NCBI GenBank assembly: GCA_009741485.1
Contig: CM019238.1
Coordinates: 14,040,438-14,104,437 of the forward strand
Origin: Malurus cyaneus samueli
Lineage: Eukaryota; Chordata; Aves; Passeriformes; Maluridae
Direction of reading: 5' to 3'
Length of the DNA: 64,000 nt
Shown here: positions 19,171-30,700 of the stretch, in pieces
How the letters are laid out: each line of letters starts with the position of its first letter
Position numbering within the stretch: the stretch's first letter is position 1
Program-made: the position numbers and the translations under genes
Notes under the pieces: generated by a model
What the model was told of the DNA's origin: nothing
The model's input: the letters and a program-made list of their open reading frames with translations, nothing else
Database searches by the model: none

Positions 19171-19587
19171 GGGTGAAATCCCCCTTGAAATGAAAATAAA
19201 GTGTTCGTAACTGCTGTGCTTAGGAAAAAAAAACTCCAACGTAAAACCTTTTAAACCCGTCAATATCTATTTCGTGTTCATTTGTGTGTGAAGTACACAG
19301 CCTGTGCTGAAAGTGCGGACATTCAGCCGTAGTTCATATATTTCATTGAGTGGCAGTATTTACTTTTTCCAGATATGAGTGTTCTTTTTCAATATATACT
19401 CGGCTCTAAATTCTGACATCCTTGCCTTGCTGTTTGTCCTAACTGCAGACTGCACTCAGCTGCTGCTGTAACTTTAGTTCTATCTCATTCTGATTTTATT
19501 TTTCTAAATAGAAGGGCATATCTTTTGGGTAAGATTTCATTGAAAGACTACATTGATTTCCTTGGATATTGATGCATTTAACACCTG

Positions 19588-19683
19588 AATCCCAGGATAG
19601 TTTGGGTCAGAATGGACCTTAAAGCTCATCTCATCCCACTCCTTGCTGTGGGCAGGAACACCTTTCATAGATCAGGTTGCTGG
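19588..19683 (-). repeat. CR1 LINE 3' fragment (antisense)
   Basis: AATCCCAGGATAGTTTGGGT, then a diverged GGACCTTAAAGCTCATC block and CACCTTTCATAGATCAGGTTGC. Confidence 0.8.
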
Positions 19684-20147
19684 GTATGAAATGGAAGTTG
19701 ACTTGGTTTTAATCACTCCAGACAAATTATCTGACTCGATTTCTTCCTGCTTCTCTGCTGCTTTTGTGTTCTGTTGAAACAGCTGCACAAAAATTCCAGC
19801 TGCAGCTGGCACTAATTATTACAAGCTTGGGGAGGTTTAAAACGACTTGAAATTCGATTCCCCCTGGTTCCTGCCCCCGAGGCTGCGGGCAGTGACTGCT
19901 GGAGCCCCAGCCACACCTTCTGTGCAGAAATTGCCCGTGTGAGGTGATTAAAAATCAGGTCATTTTGAACAACTTCTAAATATTAAATGAGTTTACATAG
20001 ATTTGGTGGGAGTCAAAATAGCTTTCATGAAAACGAAAGTATTCTGTGAAATACAGGTGAAAAGGAGAGAAGTCAGGTAATTTTAGAGAATTCATTGAAA
20101 CTGTAGGGCCTGAATTACTCCAAACCTAATTTTTAAGGCACAACATG

Positions 20148-20350
20148 ACTTCCCACTGACAGGGGGCAGGGTTAGATTAGATATTAGGAAGAAATTCTGC
20201 CTTGTGAGGGTGGGGAGGCCCTGGCACAGGGTGCCCAAAGAAGCTGTGGCTGCTCCTGGATCCCTGAAAGTATCCAGTACCAGGTTGGACAGGACTGGGA
20301 GAAAGCTGGGATAGTGGAAGGTATCCCTGCTGTGGAATGGGATGATTGTT
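20148..20350 (+). repeat. CR1 LINE 3' fragment (sense)
   Basis: Contains GGGTTAGATTAGATATTAGG, GAAATTCTGCC, GGCACAGGGTGCCC and GGGATAGTGGAAGGT, the ordered blocks of the CR1 3' end. Confidence 0.88.
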
Positions 20351-22758
20351 TGTGTCTTACTCCCATCATTGAACAGTGTCTTTTTACAATCTTTCATTTA
20401 ATACTTGTGTATGATTCAGCTCCTGATTTATTTGGTCTTTTTATCTTCTGAGAAAAAAGAAATTTAGAGAAGGCCTCAACAGAAAACTCTTCAGCCTGTC
20501 TGTGGGCTGCATCCTGCACTCAGGGATGGCTCCGTGCATAAGCTTGGCTTCAGCTTCAAGAGGACACCTAAAACCCCATGGGGACACCTGGGATGTGCCA
20601 GAGGCAATTTTTGAACCCCAAAAGAGAGGCTTTGGTCAATGAGCAACAGAACTGTGCAGAGCTGCCACTGCCTGCTGCTTTCAGATTGGCACATCTTCCT
20701 GTTCGCATTTCATAAATGTGGGGATTTCATCAAAATCCGGACCAGAGGAAGTTGCCAACTTCTTTCCTATCAGTGGCTCATCACAAGACTCTAAATTCAG
20801 CCGTGTGTTTGCAAAGGGGAAGTGGTGTCAGTCCACAAGTCAGCTGAGCAGTGCCAAGCTCCTGCCAATGGAAGTGTTGGTGGGATTTGGTTCCGATTTC
20901 ACTCTGCCCGGCTCAGCCCTGACCCTCTGCTCCTTCCCCGTGCCCTGTTCTGGCAGTCAGCAGCATTTCAGCATTGCACTGTGGTCAGGAACATCTCAAT
21001 TCATTTTCAAACATCCTCTTTCAGGCTCAGCCCTCGCTTTGTGTTCAAAAACCGCGCCCGTTCCCAGCAGGATCACTTCTGTTTTATGAGGGGAAAAAAA
21101 GCTGGAGAACTGCATCATGAGTGCGTCAGGGTTTTTATGCACAGACAGCAGTGAGGAAAGAGTGTGAAATCCTCTGCCCTCTCCCAGCAGCTGCAGCAGG
21201 AGAGCTCTGGGCTCAGGGAAATCTGCCTCAGACCCAGCTGGGCTTGGTAAGTTGGGATTTTTGTGCCTTTTTTAAATTTTTCCTTATGCTTTCCAGAACT
21301 CAGGAAACACTCACTTTATTTCGAGGAGACCAGTGTTTCCAAGATTACCATGTTTTAGCTCTACATGAGCATCTTCAAAGCAATAACCCAAAATTTATCA
21401 GCAGGTGAGGAGCTGGGTATGTTGAGGTCCTACAGACCAGGGTGAGGATGTCTTGCAAGGCACACAACATTCCACATTCCATGAACCTTTAGCAAGATTT
21501 GCACTGCACAGGTATTCTTCTTTCTTTGGAAATTGGTTAATTAAGGCCCTTAAGTGCTTAAGAAAGTGTTGCCCTGCTTTTTTACATTTGTAAATGAGTC
21601 TGTAGATAACCAGCTATGCTAATGTGGCCAGGTCTGCTGCCTTTTCCACCTCAGAATTCCAGTGTTCCCTTCAGCTTCAGGGAGGGAACTGTGCCAGTCA
21701 AACTAAAAGAACCCCACAACAATAAAAACCAAGCAGCTGTGCTGCTCCAGCATGTAAATATCAGGGAGAAAGTCACGTTTTCCATCTTTCCAGTGATTGT
21801 GAATATCTCCTGTAAGGGCCACTGGGATGGAGAATTGACCCAGTGCAGCAAGTTTCAAATGTACCAGGGTGTAGTGGTGTGTTGGAAAGTGTTGAGCCAT
21901 GAGCACCTTTTGGATGTGTGAAGATCCGTGAATTATGGAGAGATTAAAAGGATATTTGAAGAACACAATGATCTAATGTTCACATTTCCCATTCCTCCAT
22001 AAGAGGAGTGGTGATGATCTCCTCAGTGAGTTCAGGTCAGACTCCTGAAGATTCCCACTGATTTCAACAGTGGGTGAATTGGAAAGGAATGATAAGGAAT
22101 CATTAAACACAGGAGATTGAGACAATTATCTCTTCACTATTATCACTATTGGGGGAGGTAAATTAATTGTTTGTAACTTTTCAGTTCATCATTAAGAGGG
22201 ACTCTAAACACATTTGATCTGCATTTTGAATACAGTTTTATTGTACTTGCAGAACTCTCAGTGTGTTTTGAAGCTCCTTGGCACCTCACAAGAGGGCTCA
22301 AGTCAGAAACAACATCTAAATCTGAATTTGGTCTTTATTTCCTTTCTATGTCACCTCTTTAGCTTTTGGAAATTGTTGTTTTTCAATGGAAAAGATTGAT
22401 TGACTACTGATGGTATTGACACAGACAAGTAAAATGATTTTGTTGATTTTTACAGCTTATAAAGTACAATCTGTCTCAAGTAGCCATGATGCAGAAGAGA
22501 CCTAGGAGCAGAAGGGATTTTACAGATGAAACAGCTGATTAATGTTCTCCCTGTATATTCAGAATGATTTTTTAGGCATGGTAAAGAGGAAAAGCACGCA
22601 GCTTAATGTCTGCTAAAAATAAATGCTTGAGAGGGAAAGAAAAATCACAGCCTTTGGGAGAAGTATATTTTTCATTAATAATAATAACAATATCAACAAC
22701 AACAATAATAATATAATTATTATATAATTGTTGTTGTTGCATTCTGCCTATCTTTCAG
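20351..22758. other. Region upstream of the TASL-like coding exon
   Basis: No coding exon recognised. It is probably an intron if the CpG element at 19 kb is the TASL-like promoter. The last 80 bases carry an AAT/AAC microsatellite that forms a hairpin. Confidence 0.5.
22674..22740. repeat. AAT/AAC microsatellite with inverted arms
   Basis: A 13-base arm of CAA repeats at 22694-22706 is the exact reverse complement of a TTG-repeat arm at 22727-22739, separated by 20 AT-only bases. Confidence 0.85.
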
Positions 22759-22809
22759 TCGCAGGGCTCCATGGAACTCTGGTGATCCCTGCTGCTCACG
22801 CTTGTCACC
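22759..22809 (+). promoter_or_regulatory. TASL-like 5' leader with four-codon uORF
   Basis: A good splice acceptor (TATCTTTCAG, AG at 22757-22758) probably opens the coding exon here. A minimal upstream ORF, ATG at 22771 then GAA CTC TGG TGA, ends 24 bases before the main ATG. The main start has the strong context GTCACCATGC. Confidence 0.5.
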
Positions 22810-23733
22810 ATGCTGGCAGAAGGCATCCTAACGAGGCTCATCTATAAAGAAATCTGTCATCAAGATAAGCCTCGCAAATCTCCTGCATCCCAAAGGGCTA
22901 AAGAGGGAATCTGGAGACAGAAGCTTGTAGACATCCCAAAAATTAAAGGCTTTGCTGATGGATGTGAGAAGCGGGAGGAGCTCTCTGCCAGAAAGAGCAA
23001 AGCGGAGCCCAGGAGTGGCCCTGGATGGGGATCCATAGCAATGGAGCCTGCAAAGGGTCAGCAAATCCTGGTTCAAGGAACAGCATCCCCAGCTTTACAT
23101 ATCCCCAAGAGAGCAGGGAGCCTGGACCAGGTGGATTTGTACAGATCCTGGCCGTGTGAAAGCATTTACCAGAACTACCCTGACCTGCAGATCGGGGGGG
23201 ACCGCGTGGGGGGCCACACGTGTGACTCGGGCTGTGTGCTGGACCACGTGTGTGATGAGCTGCCTGATGGCCCTGTCCTGCTTTCTGTGGATATTCCCCT
23301 GGACCAATCCCCTCAGTGTGAGCATCCCAGACAGCCCAGTGAGATGTCCCTGCCTGGAGATGAAGCTGGGGAAAAGAGCATCGTGTGCACTGAGGAGCCC
23401 CTTTCCAACTCTGCGCTCAACAAGTACATGGAAGCCAAAGTGGCAGAGCTCTACAAACAGTTTTTTGAAGAGAGCCTGGCCAGGTGTGGTTCCATAACAA
23501 ACCTGCTCAGCTGCAGCTGGCTGAGGAGCAGCCTGGACCAGATAAGTGTTCGGATCTCCAAGGAGCAGAACATAGAAACCTCCAAGGCCAGAGGAGCCCT
23601 CTTGCACTCGCTGGCTTTGTTCAGCTCCCGCAACGCTCCCAACAGGAATAGCTCCGAGTTCAGCACCCCAAACCTCCAAATCTCCAACAGTGGGGTTGCA
23701 AAATGGAGCTGCAGGACAGAATTCACGTCCTGA
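22810..23733 (+). CDS. TASL-like: TASL (CXorf21)-family lysosomal TLR/IRF5 adaptor, probable paralogue
   Basis: An intact 307-codon single-exon ORF. TASL is recruited to the endolysosomal transporter SLC15A4 through its N-terminus and uses a C-terminal pLxIS motif to recruit and activate IRF5 downstream of TLR7/8/9. Visible family features are the N-terminal MLAEGIL (human begins MLSEGYL), the CESIYQNYPDLQI block at about residues 116-128, the core from NSALNKYMEAKVAELYKQ (about 200) through SLDQISVRISKEQNIETSKA (241-260), and STPNLQIS at 285-292, which fits pLxIS with Ser292 as the phospho-acceptor. The middle (130-195) is divergent and Gly/Asp/Pro-rich. Length is close to human TASL (about 301). 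Human TASL maps to Xp21 and would be expected on bird chromosome 1. Linkage to SH3BGRL (Xq21, bird chromosome 4) suggests a second family member rather than the orthologue; this is inference. Confidence 0.88.
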   Translation: MLAEGILTRLIYKEICHQDKPRKSPASQRAKEGIWRQKLVDIPKIKGFADGCEKREELSARKSKAEPRSGPGWGSIAMEPAKGQQILVQGTASPALHIPKRAGSLDQVDLYRSWPCESIYQNYPDLQIGGDRVGGHTCDSGCVLDHVCDELPDGPVLLSVDIPLDQSPQCEHPRQPSEMSLPGDEAGEKSIVCTEEPLSNSALNKYMEAKVAELYKQFFEESLARCGSITNLLSCSWLRSSLDQISVRISKEQNIETSKARGALLHSLALFSSRNAPNRNSSEFSTPNLQISNSGVAKWSCRTEFTS

Positions 23734-23875
23734 CTGAGCGGCTCAGCTCAGGGGAGGGATGTGATTTGGATATGAATGCTTCACTCCGAGGATTAGGCTG
23801 GGAAATGGAAACATTTACACACTACACTTGTTTGAATTAATATTTTAAGGCTTAAACCCCTTTGGTAACAGGGGA

Positions 23876-23881
23876 AATAAA
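23876..23881 (+). terminator. TASL-like proximal poly(A) signal
   Basis: AATAAA 143 bases after the stop codon, in GGGGAAATAAAGG. Confidence 0.55.
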
Positions 23882-23957
23882 GGTCATCATTTTCTGTTTT
23901 CTAATAGAGAATTTGAAATTAACTTCTCTCCAAAATACTGGTTAATCATGTTTTTAT

Positions 23958-24064
23958 AATGGAATCATAGAACTGTTAAGCTTGGAAGTCACCATAAGAG
24001 CATCAAGTCCAATGATCTGCCCAGCACCATTAAACCAAGTGGTCCTCAAGTGCCACATCCACAA
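23958..24064 (-). repeat. CR1 LINE 3' fragment (antisense), in TASL-like 3' UTR
   Basis: GGAATCATAGAACTGTTAAG, then CATCAAGTCCAATGATC and CTCAAGTGCCACATCCACA, matching the same subfamily as 4561-4838. Confidence 0.8.
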
Positions 24065-24320
24065 GTAAAACCATTCATTTTCTCCAAAATCAGCAAGCAA
24101 AGATGACAACAGTGTTCCTAAAAGAATAGTGCAAAATTCCTGCACCTTCATTTGGAAATTCAGATGCAGATTTTGTGTGGAAATTCTTTTGCTTTTGAAC
24201 ACATTTTCTTCCCTTTCTCTTGCTTCCCGGTAAATATTTCAGCTGGAAGTTATTTATTATGACACCGCTGTAAAATGATAGATGAAATGGACTGTTAATT
24301 GCTCTGCAGAAGTTTTTTCT

Positions 24321-24326
24321 AATAAA
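24321..24326 (+). terminator. TASL-like distal poly(A) signal
   Basis: AATAAA followed by GTTTTTGTTGGGTGTTTTTG, a strong T/GT-rich downstream element. A 3' UTR to here (about 0.6 kb) would include an antisense CR1 piece. Confidence 0.65.
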
Positions 24327-27300
24327 GTTTTTGTTGGGTGTTTTTGCTTGTGGTTGGTTTTTTAAAAATTCTAATCCAGCATCTTAAAATCTTTGAGCTG
24401 AAAATATCAGTGTGATTGAGAAGAAGCTACTCTCGAGGGAAAAGTGATCTGAATTGGCAAAGTAAGGACTTCTCTCTCCTGATTAAAATGTGAAGGAAAG
24501 ATAATTCCTGATAAAGAAATAAATTAATAAAATCAGGCTCTTACGCATCCAAGACCTAACTGATCATTGCCTGATCAAAAATTCCCCTTGACTTTGGTGC
24601 TGAGAATATAAGCAATGCTGGATCTCATCCTTGTTTTTAGGAGGATGAGAGGAAAAGGATGTTATTGCCCTAATTCCACGTGTGTCTCATTAATCCCCTC
24701 CTCAACATTCAAAATCAAGCCAGGAGTCTGTTGGAAGAGGCCAAATGATTTCATTAAATTCCAGACGAGTCCAGGGTGGGCAGAACTCTCCAGATTTCCC
24801 TGCTGGAGGTGCAGAGAGTAACCGAGGGCGCGAGGGAAAATATTCTGAAGGGCATCAGTAGCTGAAGGGTTTGCAATTATCCGTGGCGAGAAGTACTCCG
24901 TGGCATTTGTGCAGCCCTTGGTTCCCCCTGGGATCTATTTACAGTTCAAACCAAAAGTCTGGCCAAGAAGTTAATTGCACCAGGTTCTTCCTCAGGAAAT
25001 GAGGAAGTCGGAGGTTAAACCTGAGCTCCAGGCTCGGGTGGTTTTCTGTCCTTCCCAGCGCTGCGGAATGCGTTGGAGGAGCCCCTCTCTGCTCTGCTGC
25101 TCCCCTCAATCCCAGCCCCAGGAATCAAAGCCAATGGATCAGCAGTGATCCCACTGCAGTGGAGAATCCCTGATGGATCTGCTTCTCCATCCCCTGACAG
25201 AAACGGGGTGGTGGATGAGAAAATGGCCATCAATAATTTTATTTGGCACAATCTACGTTTACTGAGAAGTTGTCTTCATCCCATCCCTTCTCAGGGCTGC
25301 TTTCGGAGCTCATTTTCTAATAATTTGTTATTATTATTCATTAAATATGTGGGCAGTTTGAGCTGGAATGAAAACAAAACCACACAACGGCAGCGTTTAG
25401 AGGAAAATAGGTAATTTAAAACACCACAATGATGTGTTTTTGCAGCACAAATGAAGGTGCAGGTAAATGCACATTTTTGATGTAAAGCAGATTGTATTTT
25501 GTTATTGATTTTAGATCATTTTGCCCATGGAAAAATATTGTCCATGTGCTTTTTCCCCCCCAAGTGTTTGCTACTCTGGTTTAATCCAGAATTTTAGAAA
25601 CTTCTCAAAATTAATTTCTCTCTGTAGGAAAAAAGATATTGCTGCACAATACATTTGAAGGGCAAAATCTGGTCATTTCTAAAAAACTGAAAAAAATACA
25701 TTTATTACTTAAATATGATTTAAATTTCAATTTTGTTTTAATTGGCATGTTGCAATCCATGACCTGCTTTGGATTTATTTCTATTTGGAAGATGCTGAGT
25801 CCCATTATAAGTTTGAATAAAACTCCATCAGCTGCACTGGAGCTATGCCCGTTTTCACTAGCCGGAAAAATGCCTCATTGAACCCAAGTTCCATGGGGAA
25901 AATCCCTGGAAAGGTGCTTTTCCAGCCCGCTGAAGGGCAGCAGCTGGATTTCATTACAAGGGAAAGCAGTGCCATATTTTACAGGGCAGAAATCCACAGC
26001 CAGATCCTGCCTGGAGTTCATTTTTAGCACCATGCCAGAAATTCTGATGTTGGATGAGAAATGCTGGCAGGGAATTTTTACCTTCATATCCAGCTCTCAT
26101 TCCATGTTCCCACAGAGGAATATTCACCAGGTCCTGGGACCCAGACCCTGTAGAAAGCTGGACTTTTTAGTTAAATTTCCCCAATTAATCCTGAAGTCAG
26201 GATGTTCCCCAGCCTGCCTCGACTGTGGGAAGGTGACTTCATCTTCCTGGAGGATAATTGGGATTTTTACACATTAACATTTTTTCTGAGATTTATTAAA
26301 TAGGCAAATGGTGATATCTAGTGGTGGTTTCCTTTAGTACCTTCCAGGTCAGGATTTTCAGAGCTTCACAACCATTTTACAACCTCAAAGTCCATCTTTT
26401 CTCTGGAGGGAGGATTATTTCCCACAAAAAGGATGCCCAGGTGTGCAGAATAACAACTTCCATCAATTAATATTCTAGTCAAGTTAAAATCAAGAAGGAT
26501 TAAAAACCTGGAAGGCCAAATCCTTCCCTTTGGGACTAAAAAAACCTGACTGACAATCAGAAAAATCTCAAACACTAAATACCTGTATTTTTCATTAATC
26601 ACTCTTTTAAACAGGAAAATGCCACTTGTTTGTTAAGCGAATGGAACTAAACCTGAGTGGCTTATTTTTTTTCACCCAAAATGTAAAACATTAATCTGCT
26701 TTTCATGGGCTGAAATCTACTTTTTAGCAGAGTATTTTTTCTTGCTCTCCCCTAGTTTATCTAGTTTATAAATGGTATGGCAAAACTGATTTTTTTCTCT
26801 CTGTTTTGCTCCCATTTTACATACAGATTCGAAAAATTCAGATATTTGATTGTAATGAAGCTGGTTTTCTTTACCAGAAGATCCTCACCACTTAATCCTT
26901 GCCTGCTTTTCCTTTAAATTAGTTTATTTGTGATAATCCTGTTAATCTGCTGGGAATATAAACCACTTGTGAGGGCCAGTGGTCATTTGGTAAATGAGTG
27001 CCCAGGTGCTGACGAACCTTCCAGTCCCACATCCACCATCCTGGCTCCCTTCTGGGGGGGAAATAAAAGGGTTTAGTGGGATGCTGTGAATCCTAGGAGG
27101 CTAAGGACCCTTTTGGAAGGTAAAAAAATTTAGAGGAAGATTTGATGCTCTGGAGCAAAACAGGGGGAGATTTGTCTGTGAAGCTGAATTATTGAATCTT
27201 GCACAGAATGTGTTGGGATCATGTCCACCAGGGCTTTGTTTTTCTCGGGATGCGTGTTTGGGGTCTCTTTGGAGGAGAAAAATTTGTTGCTGTTTTTACA

Positions 27301-27654
27301 ATTTTTTAAACTGCAATGCTTTGGAAACAATATGACACCTCGCTGCTTTTCTTGGGGCTTTGTTTGATGGTGTTTCTGAAAGAAAGGTGAGCAAGGAACT
27401 GAGGAGCTTCCCCTGGGGATGGGAAATTGCAGGTTCGTGAGGAGCTCGGGCTGAAACCAGCACCAGAAGAAGAGCTGAGATCATTGGGGTTTTGTGTCCC
27501 ATGACAAAATGGTAATTTACCTTCAGGGTAAATGAGACCAGCATCTTTCCTAAACACTGCTGGGGTTGGGTGAAGCTGAGGGATGGACTCTGGGCTCTGT
27601 GGGATTCTCTGGGAATATAAAATCTGTTGTGGAGCCAGGCTGGGAGAGCTGGGG

Positions 27655-28018
27655 GTGTTCTGGGGAAGAGAAAGGCTCTGGGGAGAGTTGAGAGCCCTTC
27701 CAGTGCCTAAAGGGGCTCCAGGAGAGCTGGAGAGGGGCTGGGGATAAGGGATGGAGGGACAGAACACAGGGAATGGCTTTCCACTGCCAGGGGCAGGGTT
27801 AGATGGGATATTGGGAAGGAATTGTTCCCTGTGTGAGTGCTGAGGCCCTGGCACAGGGTGCCCAGAGAAACTGTGTCTGTCCCATCCCTGAGAGTGTCCA
27901 AGGCCAGGCTGGACGGGGTTTGGAGCAGCCTGGGACAGTGGAAGGTGTCCCTGCCCATGGCAAGGGTGGGGCTGGATGATTTTAAGGTCCCTTCCAGCCC
28001 AAACCACTCTGTCATCCC
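27655..28018 (+). repeat. CR1 LINE 3' fragment (sense)
   Basis: About 360 bp, the longest CR1 tail in the window. Ordered blocks include GCCCTTCCAGTGCCTAAAGG, GGCTCCAGGAGAGCTGGAGA, TAGATGGGATATTGGGAAGG, GGCACAGGGTGCCCAGAGAA and GGTCCCTTCCAGCCCAAACC. It explains the 233-codon antisense ORF here. Confidence 0.93.
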
Positions 28019-29917
28019 ATGTCTTTTTTTTAACCTTTTCTCCCTTTCTCCCATGCTGATGTAGGAAGGGATTTCCTGCCTCTCGCTGCTGTGTTGGGTC
28101 ACAGAGGCTTTGCTTTCTTGGACTCTAACTCACTATTTAGGGATCTTTGCTCCTCCTCCAAAAAAATTCTAATTTTGTGCAATAATGCAATTTTTTAATC
28201 TGCTTCATTGCCTTTTTTTATTCTCACTCCCCATCTGTAGTTCAGACTTCACACTTCTGCTTTCCCTTGCCAAATCTGTAAATCCCACAGACCATTTATT
28301 CCCTTGTTCTGTCTGTTGCTCAACCATACAAAGTTGATATTTCAATAATTAATTTACTGAATTAGATAATTAATTAATACTTCTCAGACTGAGAGGTGAC
28401 GAAAGTTAACAAAGACCTGCTCTTACTTTTTTTTTATTATGAGTTGTGTTGGTGCTTTGTCCCAAGTGAGTGAGATTTGTGAACATAATAGAATAGGGAA
28501 CAGAACTGCATACCCAGTTTCCTGAAAATCTTGCCTTGAAGTTTTGAATTAACAAATTTTCTTCCTTTTTCTTGGTAGTTGAATTATAAAAAGACCCTTT
28601 CCTGGAATGGAGAGCAAAACCCCGTGTTGGACAAATTGAATTTGTACAAATGTGACTGAAATGCTGTGTGTGGGGTGCTGGTGGTGTTTCAGGCTGGGAA
28701 GGGCCATGGGCACAGCTCCCTTTGCCCTCCAGGCTCTGCTCTAGCCCAGCCACAGCAGGGACAGGTCACTGAGCTCAGGAAAAGGACCTGGGGACAGCTT
28801 TATTGAGCATTTTTATATAACAGAGACACCCTTGGAAGCGGCCACCTGCTCGTGTTCATTCCATGGAGAGAAACCAAAACTGCGTCCAGCAGGTGAAAGA
28901 TTTCAGGGGAAAGTGTGGATTTCTCCTGACAATATGGGGAACTGGGGGTAGTGTCCTGAGGGCAGCCACTAAATGGGGACTGATCTCCATGCTGAGGTGA
29001 AATCCATGAATTAAATATCCAAGATATCACCAGTAAAGAGGCAGAATGTGCTCGCACTCCGATGAGATGAATTCTCTTAACTTTTTCCTTATCAATATTC
29101 CGGTTGCTCAATGTAATTTTGTCCAAATTCTCCTTAAATCGAGATTTTGGACAGGAATCACTGATGTTGTATTAAATCTCAGCCCACTGCAGCACCCAGT
29201 TATTTCTTGGTGTCCCCGTAGCCTGTGACGTGCTGAAGTCCCCACGTGACAGCTCTGGGTTTTCTGGTGTTTTCCGTTCCTGCTGCCCAGAATAGCTGCG
29301 GGTGGGATCCTTCCCAGAAGGGGAAGTGTGATGAGTGGCTTGAAGGTTTTTAGGGTAAGCATTTAAAAAAAAAAATACTGCTAAAAAAGGGGAAAAAAAG
29401 GAGATGGCAGCACTAAAGCATTGCCTGGGTGCTCCCAAATCTCTGTCCCAGAGTTCAGCGTGGAACACTGTAGGGTTTCCACAGGGAAAGCCAAGAGCTC
29501 CCTCAGGAATAATCCACCAGGAACTTTGGGGCTGCCTGTGGTCAGGAAGTGCCTGTTCCCTGGGGGAAAAGATGCAGAAATGTCACATTTTTATGGCAGG
29601 AGCCTGAATTTTGGTCCCTGATACCACATCCCACGATAATTCTCTTCTTTTTCCAGTCTTCCTCATTCCACCAGGAGCAAGGTCAGCACAATTGTGGGGG
29701 TCAAAATTCAGCCTGGGCATCCAAAAATGTGGGAAAGAGCATTACATTAGAGGAAAAAATGAGAGCTTGTCCATAAACATCAGTTCAAATGATGTTCACA
29801 GGGAAAAGTGGATCAATAATATCAATAGCCATTACCAGAAGAACAGAACGGATTCTGTTATCATAGAACTTTGGAAAAACATTTTGTCTGTGGCTTGTTC
29901 ATGGCTAATGTATGATA

Positions 29918-29968
29918 AATTTGATGATCTTAGAGCTTTTTTCTAACCTTAATGATTCTATGATTTTA
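29918..29968 (+). repeat. Weak CR1-like 3' end
   Basis: GATGATCTTAGAGCTTTTTTC then ATGATTCTATGATTTTATA resembles the terminal CR1 octamers. The upstream part is not recognisable. Confidence 0.4.
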
Positions 29969-30504
29969 TAAGGTTGCTTTCTTTGAAAAACTGAGCCTAT
30001 TTTGATTTTATTCTCTCTGCTGACCTTCCTCAAATTCTGTCCCAGCTGTGTTGGTTTTTTCTGATTCCATTATTAAATAAATATAGATTCAACACACAAA
30101 ACAGCTTCTAGGATGCTGTTGAGCTCCCTTTTGCAAGGCTTTTTTCCTCTCCAGGATGCAAACGTTTAATTTTTGGCTTAAAGAAAATCTAGCTGAATAT
30201 TAACTTTCTTGCTTTTTTTTTCCCCTCAGAACAGCAAGAGATAAAATGGATCATTTGGGGATGGAGTGGAATAGGGGGGTTGGCAGAACTCCTTTTCCAT
30301 TCTGCCAAATGTAACTAGTCCTCCAACTCTTCACTTTCACACCAAATATTTCAACAGAAAGAGGAAATGTGACAGCTTGGGATGTGAGCCCAGGCTCAGA
30401 GCTGCTTCCATTGCCCTTCCTCTGGCTGAATAATTTCTTAATTACTTCTTAATTGCTGTTAAGAGCACTGTTCTCCCTTCCTCAGTGTAATGTGTGATTT
30501 CTTG

Positions 30505-30700
30505 TTAGATATTGAGAAGAAATTCCTCCCTGTGAGGGCTGCAGGGCCTGGCACAGGTTTTTCCACAGCAGCTTTGGCTGAAGTGTCCAAGGCCAGCTTG
30601 GATGGAGCTTGGAGCACCCTGGAATAGTGGGGGTTTGGGGTTTGGAAGGAGATGAGCTTTAAGGTCCCTTCCAACCCAAACCATTGTGTGATTCCATGAA
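30505..30700 (+). repeat. CR1 LINE 3' fragment (sense)
   Basis: GTTAGATATTGAGAAGAAATTC, a diverged middle, then TTAAGGTCCCTTCCAACCC and ATTGTGTGATTCCATG. Confidence 0.88.

Noticed and set aside
27306..28007. 233-codon antisense ORF
   Set aside because: Its first half reads the CR1 tail at 27655-28018 backwards; the rest has no homology.
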